64,000 nucleotides of DNA, taken from NCBI RefSeq assembly GCF_002999335.1, contig NW_020312667.1, positions 62,001 to 126,000 on the forward strand, given 5' to 3'. This document shows, one piece after another, positions 10,331-20,924 of this stretch (positions are counted from its first letter, which is position 1; every line of letters begins with the position of its first letter). Position numbers and translations under genes: made by a program. This stretch comes from Cyclospora cayetanensis (Eukaryota > Apicomplexa > Conoidasida > Eucoccidiorida > Eimeriidae). Under the pieces are notes generated by a model. That model had not been told where the DNA came from and did no database searches. It worked only from the letters and a program-made list of their open reading frames with translations.

Positions 10331-13123
10331 AAAGCAGCACTTCAAAGAGGGCAAATTGATCCCTTCTCAATCCATGCTGACTGCTTCTCTGGGCGTCAAG
10401 CTTCCTTGTAGTAGGTCGATGCTCAACTATACGCCCTCATAAAGTTGGCTTTTCTGTTTACAAGCAACAACAGATAAGTGCTTCTTTTAAAAAAGTGCGT
10501 GGCACGACCAAAGTGATAATTGGTCACACAGGTGTGATGGGGTCATTCCCATGTGCCTTTTGCAGTATCTGATTGAAACGACTGTGCAGTAAAGACCAGG
10601 ACCTTCCATAGATTCTAATTAATCCTACGCTCCGCGTAGTACTCACTGTAGTGTGATCCGGCCTTCACCTTCTTCCATTTCTTGATTACAACGGATGTAC
10701 TTTCGGCTCGCCCTACTCCTCAGACAAGTCCTAGCATCGAGGGTGTTTGCACACTTGCATGTTGGCTTCTAATTGAGACTTCCTTCAAGCGTGAGCCACG
10801 AGCTGTACTGCATTATAATCTTAGATAAGATTTGTTCTCAGGATATTGCCATAGTTCCTTTGCTCAGCAAGCAGTTTACGCCTATGCACACCTGGTTGAG
10901 GGGAAGTCAATACGTCAAATGGAACCCTGATCGGCTCGCTGTTCGAAGTAAGTAATAGAAACCTGTCTAATTGAAGAGCCCATGGGGCAAAATGAGAAAG
11001 GATTTTGCTCGACCAAGTGTGCGTGCCTGCATGTGCGTGAGTGGCTACAAGCAAGCTAGGTAGTTGGAAGCTTGCCAATGAGGGCGTTTTTGTACTCTGG
11101 GCACTAACACAGGCCTATAAAACATCGTCATGGTAGTAAATTATTGCAGGCCGTCTGTTGTCTTTAGAACGAATACGCATTTGCATGCTGAAACAGCCTG
11201 GAGAATAGCCACGCGAGCAACAAAGTGAGTGTGCCATGGGGGTTCTGGCTCGGCGTTGCGACAGCGAACAGCAGTGCTTAACAGGTTTGTTAAAGAATAG
11301 TGTTTGTATACGTTGTTTGCGTTTCCCCTGAAGGCTTCCATAGTGCCCCTACAGTTGAGAGCATTGAGCCGCGGAGGCTCCTAAGGTACTTTGTCAAAAT
11401 GGTTAAGTTTGATAATTAGTGTGGGGGTGCGTCATATCTAGGCAAAAGTCAACCAATACAAGCTGTACATGCGTACACATAGCCCGGCATGACTGCCGTA
11501 GCCTGAGAGTATACCTACTTCAAATCTATCTTTTGCCCCCTCATGTTACCCTGACGGACAGTTTTATGCGCATGCATGCTGTTAACTTGCATGCGGGGGA
11601 GGATGGTTGCTTACAGGAAGTGTTTCCCAATATAGTATTCAAGCTCGAAGTGGTCATTTAGGCCGACCTTTCATATCGTGCAGCTAGTGCAGTCATATAT
11701 AAGCCAGAAGGTGTAATGCGTCGTGCAGTAGACCAGGCCACGCCGCAGACACTGATAAGCTATCGAATCATAGGATTTGAATGTATGTTTTGCTAGTTCC
11801 TTACTAGGGGCGCTGCCTGACTGAGGTACATGCATTTCAGGTAGAACGATTTGGTCTGGACTTTTCAGAAGTACATTTTTTGGTATACATAATTTAGGCA
11901 GTAGTATAGTATTCCTGATATATAGGTATCTGTAGATTGCCCTGTAGAGCCGAAAACCTAAGGATTAAAGATTCAGCTTCCTACAAAATGAATATTGCTG
12001 ACGGTAGATTTGCTGCTGCACTGGGAACATTCAGGGTCTGCTGTACATAGTATAAACCCTTCCGCATCCACCTTAGCTAGAGCGCAAGTAATGCTACAAA
12101 TTTACGGTATTGATTTTACTGCAAAGAAGAATCAACCCGCTAGCTTAGCGCTTCGCTTTGATTAGGAGCAGTGGTATCTTCAGACTGCCAGATGCACCAG
12201 TCTTAAGGTTAGATGTGAGAAGCAAAAACAAAAAAACAGCTACGTTGATTGCACTAGAGCTACAAAGAGGTGTTGCAGCTGAGCTACACTACATGAGCAG
12301 CCTGCAAAACAATGTACACTCGAATGCTGAAAGCCATCCTGGCGGTCATCCAGCCGTAGTTCTGTTACATGTGCCTTTTTAAAGTTTTTATATCATGGAA
12401 TAGTGTAAGCCCAGCAAAGCTCGCTCGAATCTACTGCCGAATTAGCCTCTAAGCTTGATATGCTTTCAGCACCTTGTGTTAAACCTCCCCGCCTTCCTGA
12501 GTGTTCCTAGTCACCCTTTAGCATCACGGTAGATGCAATGTTTTGATGCCGGTGCTCGTACACGAATTTTGCCTCTTTTAGAGGTAATTTGTGCTTTGAG
12601 GCGTCAATTTTAGATCCATCCGGCGAGGTAAACTGTACCAGTCCTTCAAAGAGAAAACTGATTCTGTACAATCCGAGGGTGTTTTTTAAGTCCCTTATAT
12701 CAGTCAGAACCAGAAGCTCCGGTAAAGCCTACAAGAGTGGCAAATCATAGAAAAAACAAAGACGAGATTCATACACCAACTATTCAGTTGCTCATACACC
12801 AGTATATTTGGTTTCGTTCACTTCTCATACGAGTGTAACGATACGGCGTCAATATGCCAGACTCTACCTGCCACTAGTATAATCAATTGAGTCACATGCA
12901 ACTTTGGTCTCCAGAGGGGCATTAATTTTAGGCAGTTTAGTGTACCCTTGGTTCTGGTGTTTTAAAGTGCTGAAGGGCCTCGAATACGGTTTTACATGCA
13001 GGATCTGCAGAAAGCATAACAAACACCACAGGTTTGCACAAATACATGGAAAAATGTAGGGCTGTAGTACTGCTGATCACACTCTACTAGCGATGCGTTT
13101 GATTGCCTTAGATATGCGAGGCT
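10331..13123. other. Gene-poor AT-leaning intergenic region
   Basis: Only short open frames occur on both strands, without motif or consistent splice borders. It lies beyond the 3' end of the secreted-protein gene, which runs toward it. I see no RNA gene. Confidence 0.35.
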
Positions 13124-15605
13124 TTATGGATTCATAGTACTCCCACTCTGCTGCTTACACTCCGCTTTATCCTCTGTGTCGCAAATCAAATCTAAATGGT
13201 GTTGTTGAAGCGGCACTGTCCCTCCAGTACCGTTAAACTGTTCCAGTGTGCGTTTTTCAGCCAAGCTTTTAGGCCGCTGAAATGAGCCAAACAAAGAGAA
13301 CCAGCATGGGCTTGCAGATAATTGACGAAATGAGTAGAACATCTTTGGCCATACAAAATCATACGTGGCGATATAAATGGCACCGAAAACATTGTTTTTC
13401 CAGTCTTTCATAAAGCAGTTCACATTTGCTTGCTAGGGTGGCTGCGAAAGGTTTACAAAGAGACACTTACTTGAAGCATATTCAAGATTTCTTTTCCTAG
13501 GTTTTCCGAATTCTTGCACTCTCCGTCGAATCCCAGCAACATGTGATCTTTTGTTCCATGAGCAGAATGCTTCTCTGCAGCTTCGGGGAGTCCTTTGACT
13601 CTGTCTAAATCTTCTTTGCGCATTATAGAGACAATTGACATGTAGGGGCACTGATCTGACTGAGTTTCCAACTTGAAACACTCGGAATCAGAGCACTCGA
13701 TAGTTGCCTAAACGTAAAAGAGGCATTTTTGTAAATTTAGATCAATCACGTCATGAATAAATATTACGAAATTCATATGCTGTGCTCAGAAGTGCAAGTC
13801 AAGGCGAAACCTGGAGTTTCCAGCATGCTATAATAAAGTGGACCAACGAAGCATCTCACTTCATGGGTAAGCTTCTCAAAGCCGGAAAGACAGACAGCCC
13901 TTTTCTCATCCTCATAGAAAGGCAGTGCCCACATGTTGCTCAGCTGCTGGCTAAGCAGCAAATCCTGTGCACCACAAGGGCAGCGAAGCGGAAAAGTATA
14001 CATCGCAAAATCAGCCAAGCGTCAGAGAGGAAATGCTTGCTGAAGCAACAAATGCTGTGCTCAGCTGCACTTGGATAGATACTGGGATCGTTCACATAGG
14101 ATTTGCAAAAACACGTCAACTAGCGCTGGGGGAAAGGGGATGAATGTGCACTTTTCTTTGGTTTTTATCAACGGTTCTGTAATTGATGCAGATGCATCCA
14201 TAGAATGCAACAAACTTCTAACCTGCTGAACGTCGAGGTTCGGCTTGCTTTCTTCTTTCGCACTTCCATCTTGGCTCTCCGTTTTTTCTACCTCTTCTTT
14301 TAGCTGTTTTTGTGCTTCTGCTGTTTTCTCTAAAATACAGAAGGCAACGCAGTAACAGAATATCGATATGTTTAGTAGTGCAAGCCAGGCATGCAGAACT
14401 TATGACTACAAACAACACACTGCAGAGTAAATACTCCGCAAAGACGTCGTGCGACGTAAAAAGGCAGATCATATGGTAAAGCTCTTTCATTTACCAAAAC
14501 CAGGGTATGATGGTAAGCAGCAGCTGCTGCAAAATATGATGTGGGTTTCATTCGGCACACATCAGCACACTGTATAGCTATGCATAAGTACTAGATGCTT
14601 TGACACATGTGTTCGCTCTTGTAAAACGGAGCGTCATGTTTACTTGTTCGAGTTTAATGCTGTCTGAGAAAATGAATGCCGCTCACCGTGTAGTTCGAGT
14701 ATGTTCGCCAGCTGGCCTATGATCTCCTTGCCTTTTGATGCCTTCAGCAACAGGCGCATCCTATCAATAAGAGAATCGAACCTGGCTTCTGGGCTCTCTC
14801 CACCACTTAGATCGTGTTGAGTTTGAATTTCAGGTTCACTTTGACTGCTGTTGTCAGTGTGGCTTGCTGGTTCATGATCATCGTGGCTCATTTTGGGCTT
14901 TTCGTCGTCAGGGGTGTGTTGAGGGTTATTTTCTTGAGTTGATTCTTCCTTCGGAGAGCCAGCTTCTTCTTGTTTTACTCTATTTATATCCTTCGCATCT
15001 GATTCTTTATCGTGGTTCATCTGGTTCTCGCCTTGATGGAGTGTAAGCTCTCCGCGCTTTTCACTTTTACTTTCCTCTACGCCAGAGCCAGAATGGCTTT
15101 CGGCACTATCAGCCTGCTTTTCTTTGTCCACTTCTTTGTCCGATGGCTTAAGTCGTCCGCCAATGTGCTTTTCCCCTTGACTTCTATCCTCCTCTGGACC
15201 AGCAGAAGTCGCCTCCGCATTCGACTTTTCCCCGTGGCTCTCCTCGCTTGATTCTGCAGAGCTTTCTTCCGCCTCTCTAGACTGGGAAGCTTCCGAGTCG
15301 GATTGTTGTTGAGAGAAGGAAATACTACCTGTTTTAATTGGAGGGGGCCTGGCCCACATGAGGGCTGTATTCTGGCCTCTCAGATGTGAAAGGTTGGATT
15401 TTTTGTGAGAATCATGGCGAAACGCGCCGTCACTGTCAGCATTTTCATTATCAGAGAGTAAATGAGCTGCGTTTTCAATGAAAGAGTCACCTTTTGCCCC
15501 TAGAGTATTTGGGTGTCCCCTCTCCACAAATTGTAGAGCTTTGGAAGACAGGCATGGGGCAGTAACAGCAACGGATAGAACGAATAACCCAGACACATAT
15601 TTCAT
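13124..15605 (-). CDS. Secreted acidic Ser/Glu-rich protein with Cys-containing C-terminal region (5 exons)
   Basis: Exon model, minus strand: 14687..15605, 14223..14329, 13860..13964, 13471..13707, 13124..13432; all phases agree, giving about 558 residues. Residues 1-21 form a clear signal peptide (basic MKYV, then hydrophobic GLFVLSVAVTAPCLSS). Residues about 95-280 are Ser/Glu/Lys/Asp-rich and probably disordered. The C-terminal 250 residues are ordered-looking, with about nine cysteines (in contexts such as ECSDSEC, GECKN, NCFMKDW, ICDTEDKAEC), and have no family I recognise. In a coccidian this layout fits a protein delivered to a secretory organelle, vacuole or wall, but that is inference. 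The last intron would be only 38 nt with a CCTAG acceptor. Reading through it meets a stop, so some splice is needed there. Confidence 0.7.
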
Positions 15606-16770
15606 TTTGGCTGTATTTGGATTCAGCAGAGCGTCTCCGTAAAAGAAGTGAAAGCAAACTCGGCTTTAGCCGCCGAGGGCTGGCCCCAGATCATCTGGCA
15701 CGTTGAGTCCGGCATGAGACAACAAAAAACCGATGGAATCTCGTTATAAGAACCCATGGACCGGAATACGTGTACTTTTGTATTGAAGCTTGGTTTGATT
15801 CAGCTTTTGAAATCATCATTATGTTCGAAAAAGGCAAGGAGAAGGGTAGAGGTAGAGCACAAGCCCCCGGCATGCTGAGCAACAACTCGCGGCAATGGGC
15901 AATGGGCCTGTGCAGAGTCTCTTCCTTCCCTTCATTTTATGGTACATTGCATCAGCACGTCTTCTCCTTTACTGAGTGTTTTCTTATTTCACAATTTATT
16001 AATCGGGGGCCACTATCCCCTACTGATCTCGACACCCAGGTCGTCCAGTGGTCTCCCTCTATGGGCCGTATTCGGAGCGCTGCCTACCGCCACGTCTACT
16101 CAATGTTCATTCGAAAAGATCCACCATGAATTATCACCCTCATTACTTCAAGATCGTTTTCTTGTTGCCATTCCAGGTCCAAAATGACGTTACCGCAAAC
16201 GAAGTGCTGTGTACACTAGATTGAGGGCATCGTACTATTGCTGTTGCGCGACATGCATCATTTTGAACCTTTTGATCATACTGTTGATATTTAACTAAAA
16301 AACTAGCAATGCTTGACCCGCTGGTCTCAATGTACTATATTATGTCTGGTGCTGTGCCTCGACGCAGGATACGCCACTTACTGCCTGTGTGAGTTAGATG
16401 CCACGTGCAAATGGCTGTGAATCCTAAGAGTTCTTAGACAATGCAGCTACGCCCACTCCTCGCTAGCCCTATTCCCCCATGTAAGAGTCTTGTGAGGCGG
16501 GGTCTGGGGAATAAGGAGGCACTTTGAGAAAAAAACGATAACTTCTTATGAAGCTTGCATTAAGTCTGGAGCTTTGTATAGTCCTACGAGGCCCTTAAAT
16601 CAAGCGTTATAAATACATTCGGACTGTCTTTCTAAACATTGTATGGGCCAAAAAAGAATGGCGTGACTTAAACCCTCATTGACCACTTTGTTGGGGTTGT
16701 CTCAACCACCTCATTAGCAACCAGCCGCTTAAATCAGATGTTCCCCTATCTTCCATCTCCCTTATTCAGT
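15606..16770. other. Intergenic between secreted-protein gene and LRR gene, with repeat fragment
   Basis: This holds the upstream region of the secreted-protein gene and the 3' flank of the LRR gene. A 119-codon + frame at 15770-16129 has no motif and no splice partners. The segment 16430-16620 resembles 9640-9790, with GATAACTT, AGTCTGGAG and a GCGTTA-like word in order, and may be a solo LTR remnant. Confidence 0.4.
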
Positions 16771-19695
16771 CTAGGCCCCTTCTGTTTGTTCTGCATCCTC
16801 ACTTCTCTTGGGACCGTCGTCTCCATTCCCCGAACTATCCTCCTGTCCTGCGCTCGCCCTTCCTATGGTCCCTTCCTCTGTAGGCTCTATTGGAGAAGTC
16901 TCCTCCGGCATCCCTTCTGTTCCGGTCCAGTGGTGAGCTGCGCCTTCCCCTTGTTCAGAGCAAGTGGTTCGCGCTCTGCCTTCGTCCTCTGGGAGTGCTG
17001 ACTGGGCCTCTCTCTCACCTAGGGGCACAGAAGCTGTCCTCGAGTGTTCGGTTTCTAAGTCTGCAGTATGCCCCGAATCTGAGCTAGCCTGTGAGGCACC
17101 GCTCATAGAGGAAGTGCTACTCTGTAGTTCCAACGGATGCATCCACCCCGCGGGGGTTTGCGTGCCGGTGCAACAGCGGATGCATCCCTGGGGCCCTCCA
17201 TAGCGGTGTGCTGGGCCCCATGTGTTGGTGGCTCGTGTTTTATAGCCCCCCTGCTGCCGCGTACGGTGGTAGTACTGTCGATAGGGGAGAACAGTACAGT
17301 GACAAAGCTTACAGGAAGCGCGGGCGCCCTCTGCTTCGTGACCCCTAGAGTGTCTCAGTTTCCGCGCACTGTGCGACAGGACAGAATTCTGCACTTGATA
17401 CTCAGCTAAGGGGCTACTTGTAACCTCGTCAAACCCGTCTTCCTCCGCCCGCGCCTCTATGCCTGACTGTCCATACCCCTGTTCCTTGGGAGCTCTTGAA
17501 TAACAGCGTTCGCACTCCTCTTCAGCATCTTCTGTGCGTCTGCACGCCTCGCTTGCTGCTGTTACTGGCGTTTGCGGGAATGAAGACGTGGAGGCTTCAC
17601 TATTTTGCACCCGAAGCGGTAGCTCCTCTGCGGCTTGATTATCTCTCGACGGGTTTTGTGTGACAGCAACACGTGAGCTTTCGCTCCCCGCATAAGGCAA
17701 ACGGGATGATACACACGCTCCCTGAACGGGTGCATCATGGCTCTTGCTGCTCGATGACACGCGTGTTTCTAAGCCTAAACCAACGACGCTGCCGCTAGCT
17801 GAGACAAGGGTAGTGGATGCACTGTTGTGTTTCCTGTCGCCTGTTCCGTCTTCACACTTATTGGGGTTACTTACGCGTCCAAAACTTCGCGACCGATTTC
17901 CAAAGGCAAAGAGTGCAGGACCTACACCCAAAAGCAGAAAGAAAATGAGTAGCGGTCTGTCATGGCCCCTCCTGTCTTCCGTTCGTCCCTCTATTTGGCG
18001 TGTCACTTGTACTAACCTTCAGGATGCATCATAGCCTCTTGAAAGGCCTGAACAGTTGCCGTAGTTGCTCTACCGCATGAGTCTTCAAGGGCCCAAGTGT
18101 CCACCGCGTCGCGAACCTCGGCTGAAATGGTTCGGCCGTTGAGCTTCCGGAGAGTGACACAACACAGTAATGCAAATCCTTCAGCCTGTAGCGGAAAAGG
18201 GAAACAGCCGCACGATGGCTCGTGACATCAGCACAACTGCAAGCTGGCAACCTGATGTAAAACGCCGATGCTCTATCAAATAACCCTTATTCTTCTGACT
18301 CTAAGGAAATCCTCAAAGTGGACTATAACCCACAACAACTCCAAAGTCGGAAAGCGGATTTCCCCGCAAATCCAAAGCCTCGAGAGACTCAAAAGTAGTC
18401 AGCGGCGCTAGGCCCTTAAAATCCCTATACAATATTCGGAAAAGGCAAGCCAAGAGGCAGACACATTGGCACGAACTTCTGAGAGCGGCGGACAGGCAAG
18501 TATACAAAAACACGGCAGCGCCGCTCGTTGGCGATGCATGGAAGGAAAGATTTCGCCGTGATAAGGGCTAGACCCTAAATAGATCGTGGCATCGATTACA
18601 CTGCACCCAGGAGCACAATTCTAGACGTGAAAGGGAGAAGGCAAAACATACCTGATTTGGTTGTTAGCCAAGTTAAGTGCTTGCAGTGTGAATCGCAAAG
18701 GCGTATTGGCCAGGCCCCTGCAGCCAACAGAAACGTCTAACCTCGAAGCTCACAGCTGTTTCACTGCTCCTGTATGTGCACCTGGGGACATATGTTTACA
18801 GATTCCATTTAATTTTGTAATTATAGATTTTAGACCTCATGCCTAGCTCTCCCTGGTCCTCCTACGCTGGTTTGTATGCTAAATGCTCTGTCACTTACAT
18901 AATATTTGTGATTTGGTTGGCACTGAGGTCGAGTTGACGAAGACAGAAATGCGAGCCAAAGTTCACGATATCCCTAATGCGGCAGTTGCTGGCAAACAGA
19001 TTCTGAAGATGAGGAAAAGGCAACGTATGCCCATCCAGACAGACCAGCATGTTGCCGTGTACGTTGAGCTCCCGTAGACCTTCGAAATCCAAAGCTGCAA
19101 CCTCCCCTAAGGAGAGCTCTATCTGCACATATCCAAAGTACAATGCCAGTGCAGCTGCTGATTCGAGACTAGATGCGTGCAAACCAGTCATCCATGCATT
19201 TTAGAGCTTCACTTGCGCCTCTTTCAATTTGAGGGGCCTCGCATATACGTCTGTGAGACCGGCAGTGTCAGCAATGCATGCATCCGGTTACACCACAAGA
19301 TTACTCCCTAGGGAGGAAACTTCCACTTTTGCGGGTTTCATTAAGCTAGGGGGTCAGCTAAAGCATGGAAGTGGATCAGGAGCCCAATGCTGAGCAGCAA
19401 CGCGATTTTCCTGCATTGTGCAGTAAAGCACGCTTCAGTTCACCTGCACAACTGGTTGGTCGCAGGATGAGTGTAAAGGTTTGAAATGTGGAACATTGTT
19501 TACCTTACGGATGTTGTTGTGGGAAAGGTCCAAGGCCTTGCATTTTCGTGAAGTGCTCCCGTCCGCCAGCAAGAGTGCCTTGAGCTTCGCGGCGTTCAGG
19601 ATGGGGCCAACAACAACGCTTCCAGCCTCTCTTTTCAGTGGTGTTACGCCTGTATAGTGTTCTCCTGTGGATAAGTGGGTCCTTGAAGCCGCCAT
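16771..19695 (-). CDS. Leucine-rich repeat protein with long polar C-terminal tail (6 exons)
   Basis: Exon model, minus strand: 19504..19695, 18899..19122, 18652..18717, 18340..18424, 18017..18185, 16771..17921; phases agree, giving about 628 residues. Residues about 35-190 carry SDS22/U2A'-type leucine-rich repeats: CKALDLSHNNIRK, LRELNVHGN, LRQLDLSANQI, LQALNLANNQIRDFKGL and LEALDLRGNPLSD, one repeat boundary per exon. Residues 190-245 form the usual LRR cap (LRKLNGRTIS). Residues 246-628 are a disordered Ser/Glu/Arg tail with no domain. Such proteins are usually protein-binding scaffolds, often axonemal or nuclear. No partner can be named. A separate LRR-coding exon upstream near 20.65 kb suggests that the true N-terminus may be longer. 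The splice after GGA at 18340 is the weakest border. Confidence 0.75.
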
Positions 19696-20623
19696 CGCGC
19701 AATGCGTTAGTACATTTAGCGTGCATACACCCGAAGCGAACTAATCGGTGATCAGTGACCAAAAGCTCCATCCAGTAACAGAGAACATAGAAGATGGCTT
19801 CCTGTGGCATATAAAAATGATGCCTAGTATTTTGTCGTTGGCAAAAGTGCAATGCAGACAATGAAGGCATTTCAATCCGGTCCGAGCATCACCTGACCAG
19901 AGCGGCGCCTTGTGGTGACGCAGGCATTTCTCAGCCCCCAGGAGAACGAACTACATGAATCAAGACGGCAATGCATTAAATTATAAGTTTGTTCTCTCCG
20001 AAAGTGATGTAAGACAGCGGAGCACCATTTGAGCAACAGTCGCTTAAGCCACTACGCATTGCGTGTTCAGACTAGTGGGCCTTTCTTCGTATTGTCGTGT
20101 GCCGATGAAGAATCCATCGTATTTAATAAATGGTATCATTCGGAGCCTGTTCTAATATTATAATATGAGCTCTCAATAATAAGACAGCTTCTATGTTTGT
20201 CCATGGCACCGCAGTCTGGACAGCATTTGGCCGTCCTCGGTTCTGAGTTTAAAGATGTCCAAATCTTCCGACATTTTAAACACAACTTCCACTCACTACT
20301 CTTGCTTGTTGATTAATCATAAAGAGATGTAAACTGCTAGAATTGGTAAATGGTCGGGTTGTGGGACGGGGGAGTACTATCGTGGCAAGGCTGCGCATCC
20401 ATAGAAGCGAGCTGTGTAAGCGCCTTGTTGCACGAATGTGGGATTATTGCTTGAATAACAGTACTTCGAAAAGCTCCTACTGTGAAGCACTGCAACCTCA
20501 ACCATGCTCAGCCTGGACAGTAAAAAATAGGTTACACGTGGGGCAGCCGTCCGCACAGCGTGTGCCTCCGCCTTGATTAATTGCGCTAATGGATATATTA
20601 GTGGCTGGCTTGGCATGCTAAAC

Positions 20624-20690
20624 AGTTTCAAAAAAGCGCTTTCCAGGCCCTCTATACATCTTATTTGATTATTTGCTCTCAACGCGCCTT
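20624..20690 (-). CDS. Isolated LRR-coding exon, possible 5' exon of the LRR gene
   Basis: The minus frame reads LRANNQIRCIEGLESA, a good half-plus leucine-rich repeat, preceded by an AG acceptor and followed by a possible GT donor. It lies about 0.9 kb upstream of the assigned start of the LRR gene and on the same strand. I could not find exons joining them in phase, so it may be a 5' exon, an alternative exon or a duplicated fragment. Confidence 0.4.
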
Positions 20691-20924
20691 CTGCTCAGAG
20701 GCTTTAAGCGCTTGGTTCATACAACGAATCACATTACTTTAGTCTTGGACTCCACGGCACAAACACTTGATTTAAACCCACATTTCTAATTCACGGCGTA
20801 CGCAGTGAGTGCTTGGACCCTTCAATACGGCAGGATTATTCATTGACCCGTACAAAATGCATAGGCGAAGGCTCAAGGCGATGCGCTGCTTCGATTGAAA
20901 TAGCCGCACCGTGTTTCGTCCCCT

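Noticed and set aside
15770..16129. 119-codon + frame upstream of the secreted-protein gene
   Set aside because: No motif, no splice partners, and composition like the surrounding intergenic DNA.
17922..18006. Apparent signal anchor at the start of a 411-codon minus frame
   Set aside because: The hydrophobic run is the pyrimidine-rich end of an intron. The LRR cap exon ending at 18017 joins in phase to the acceptor at 17921.
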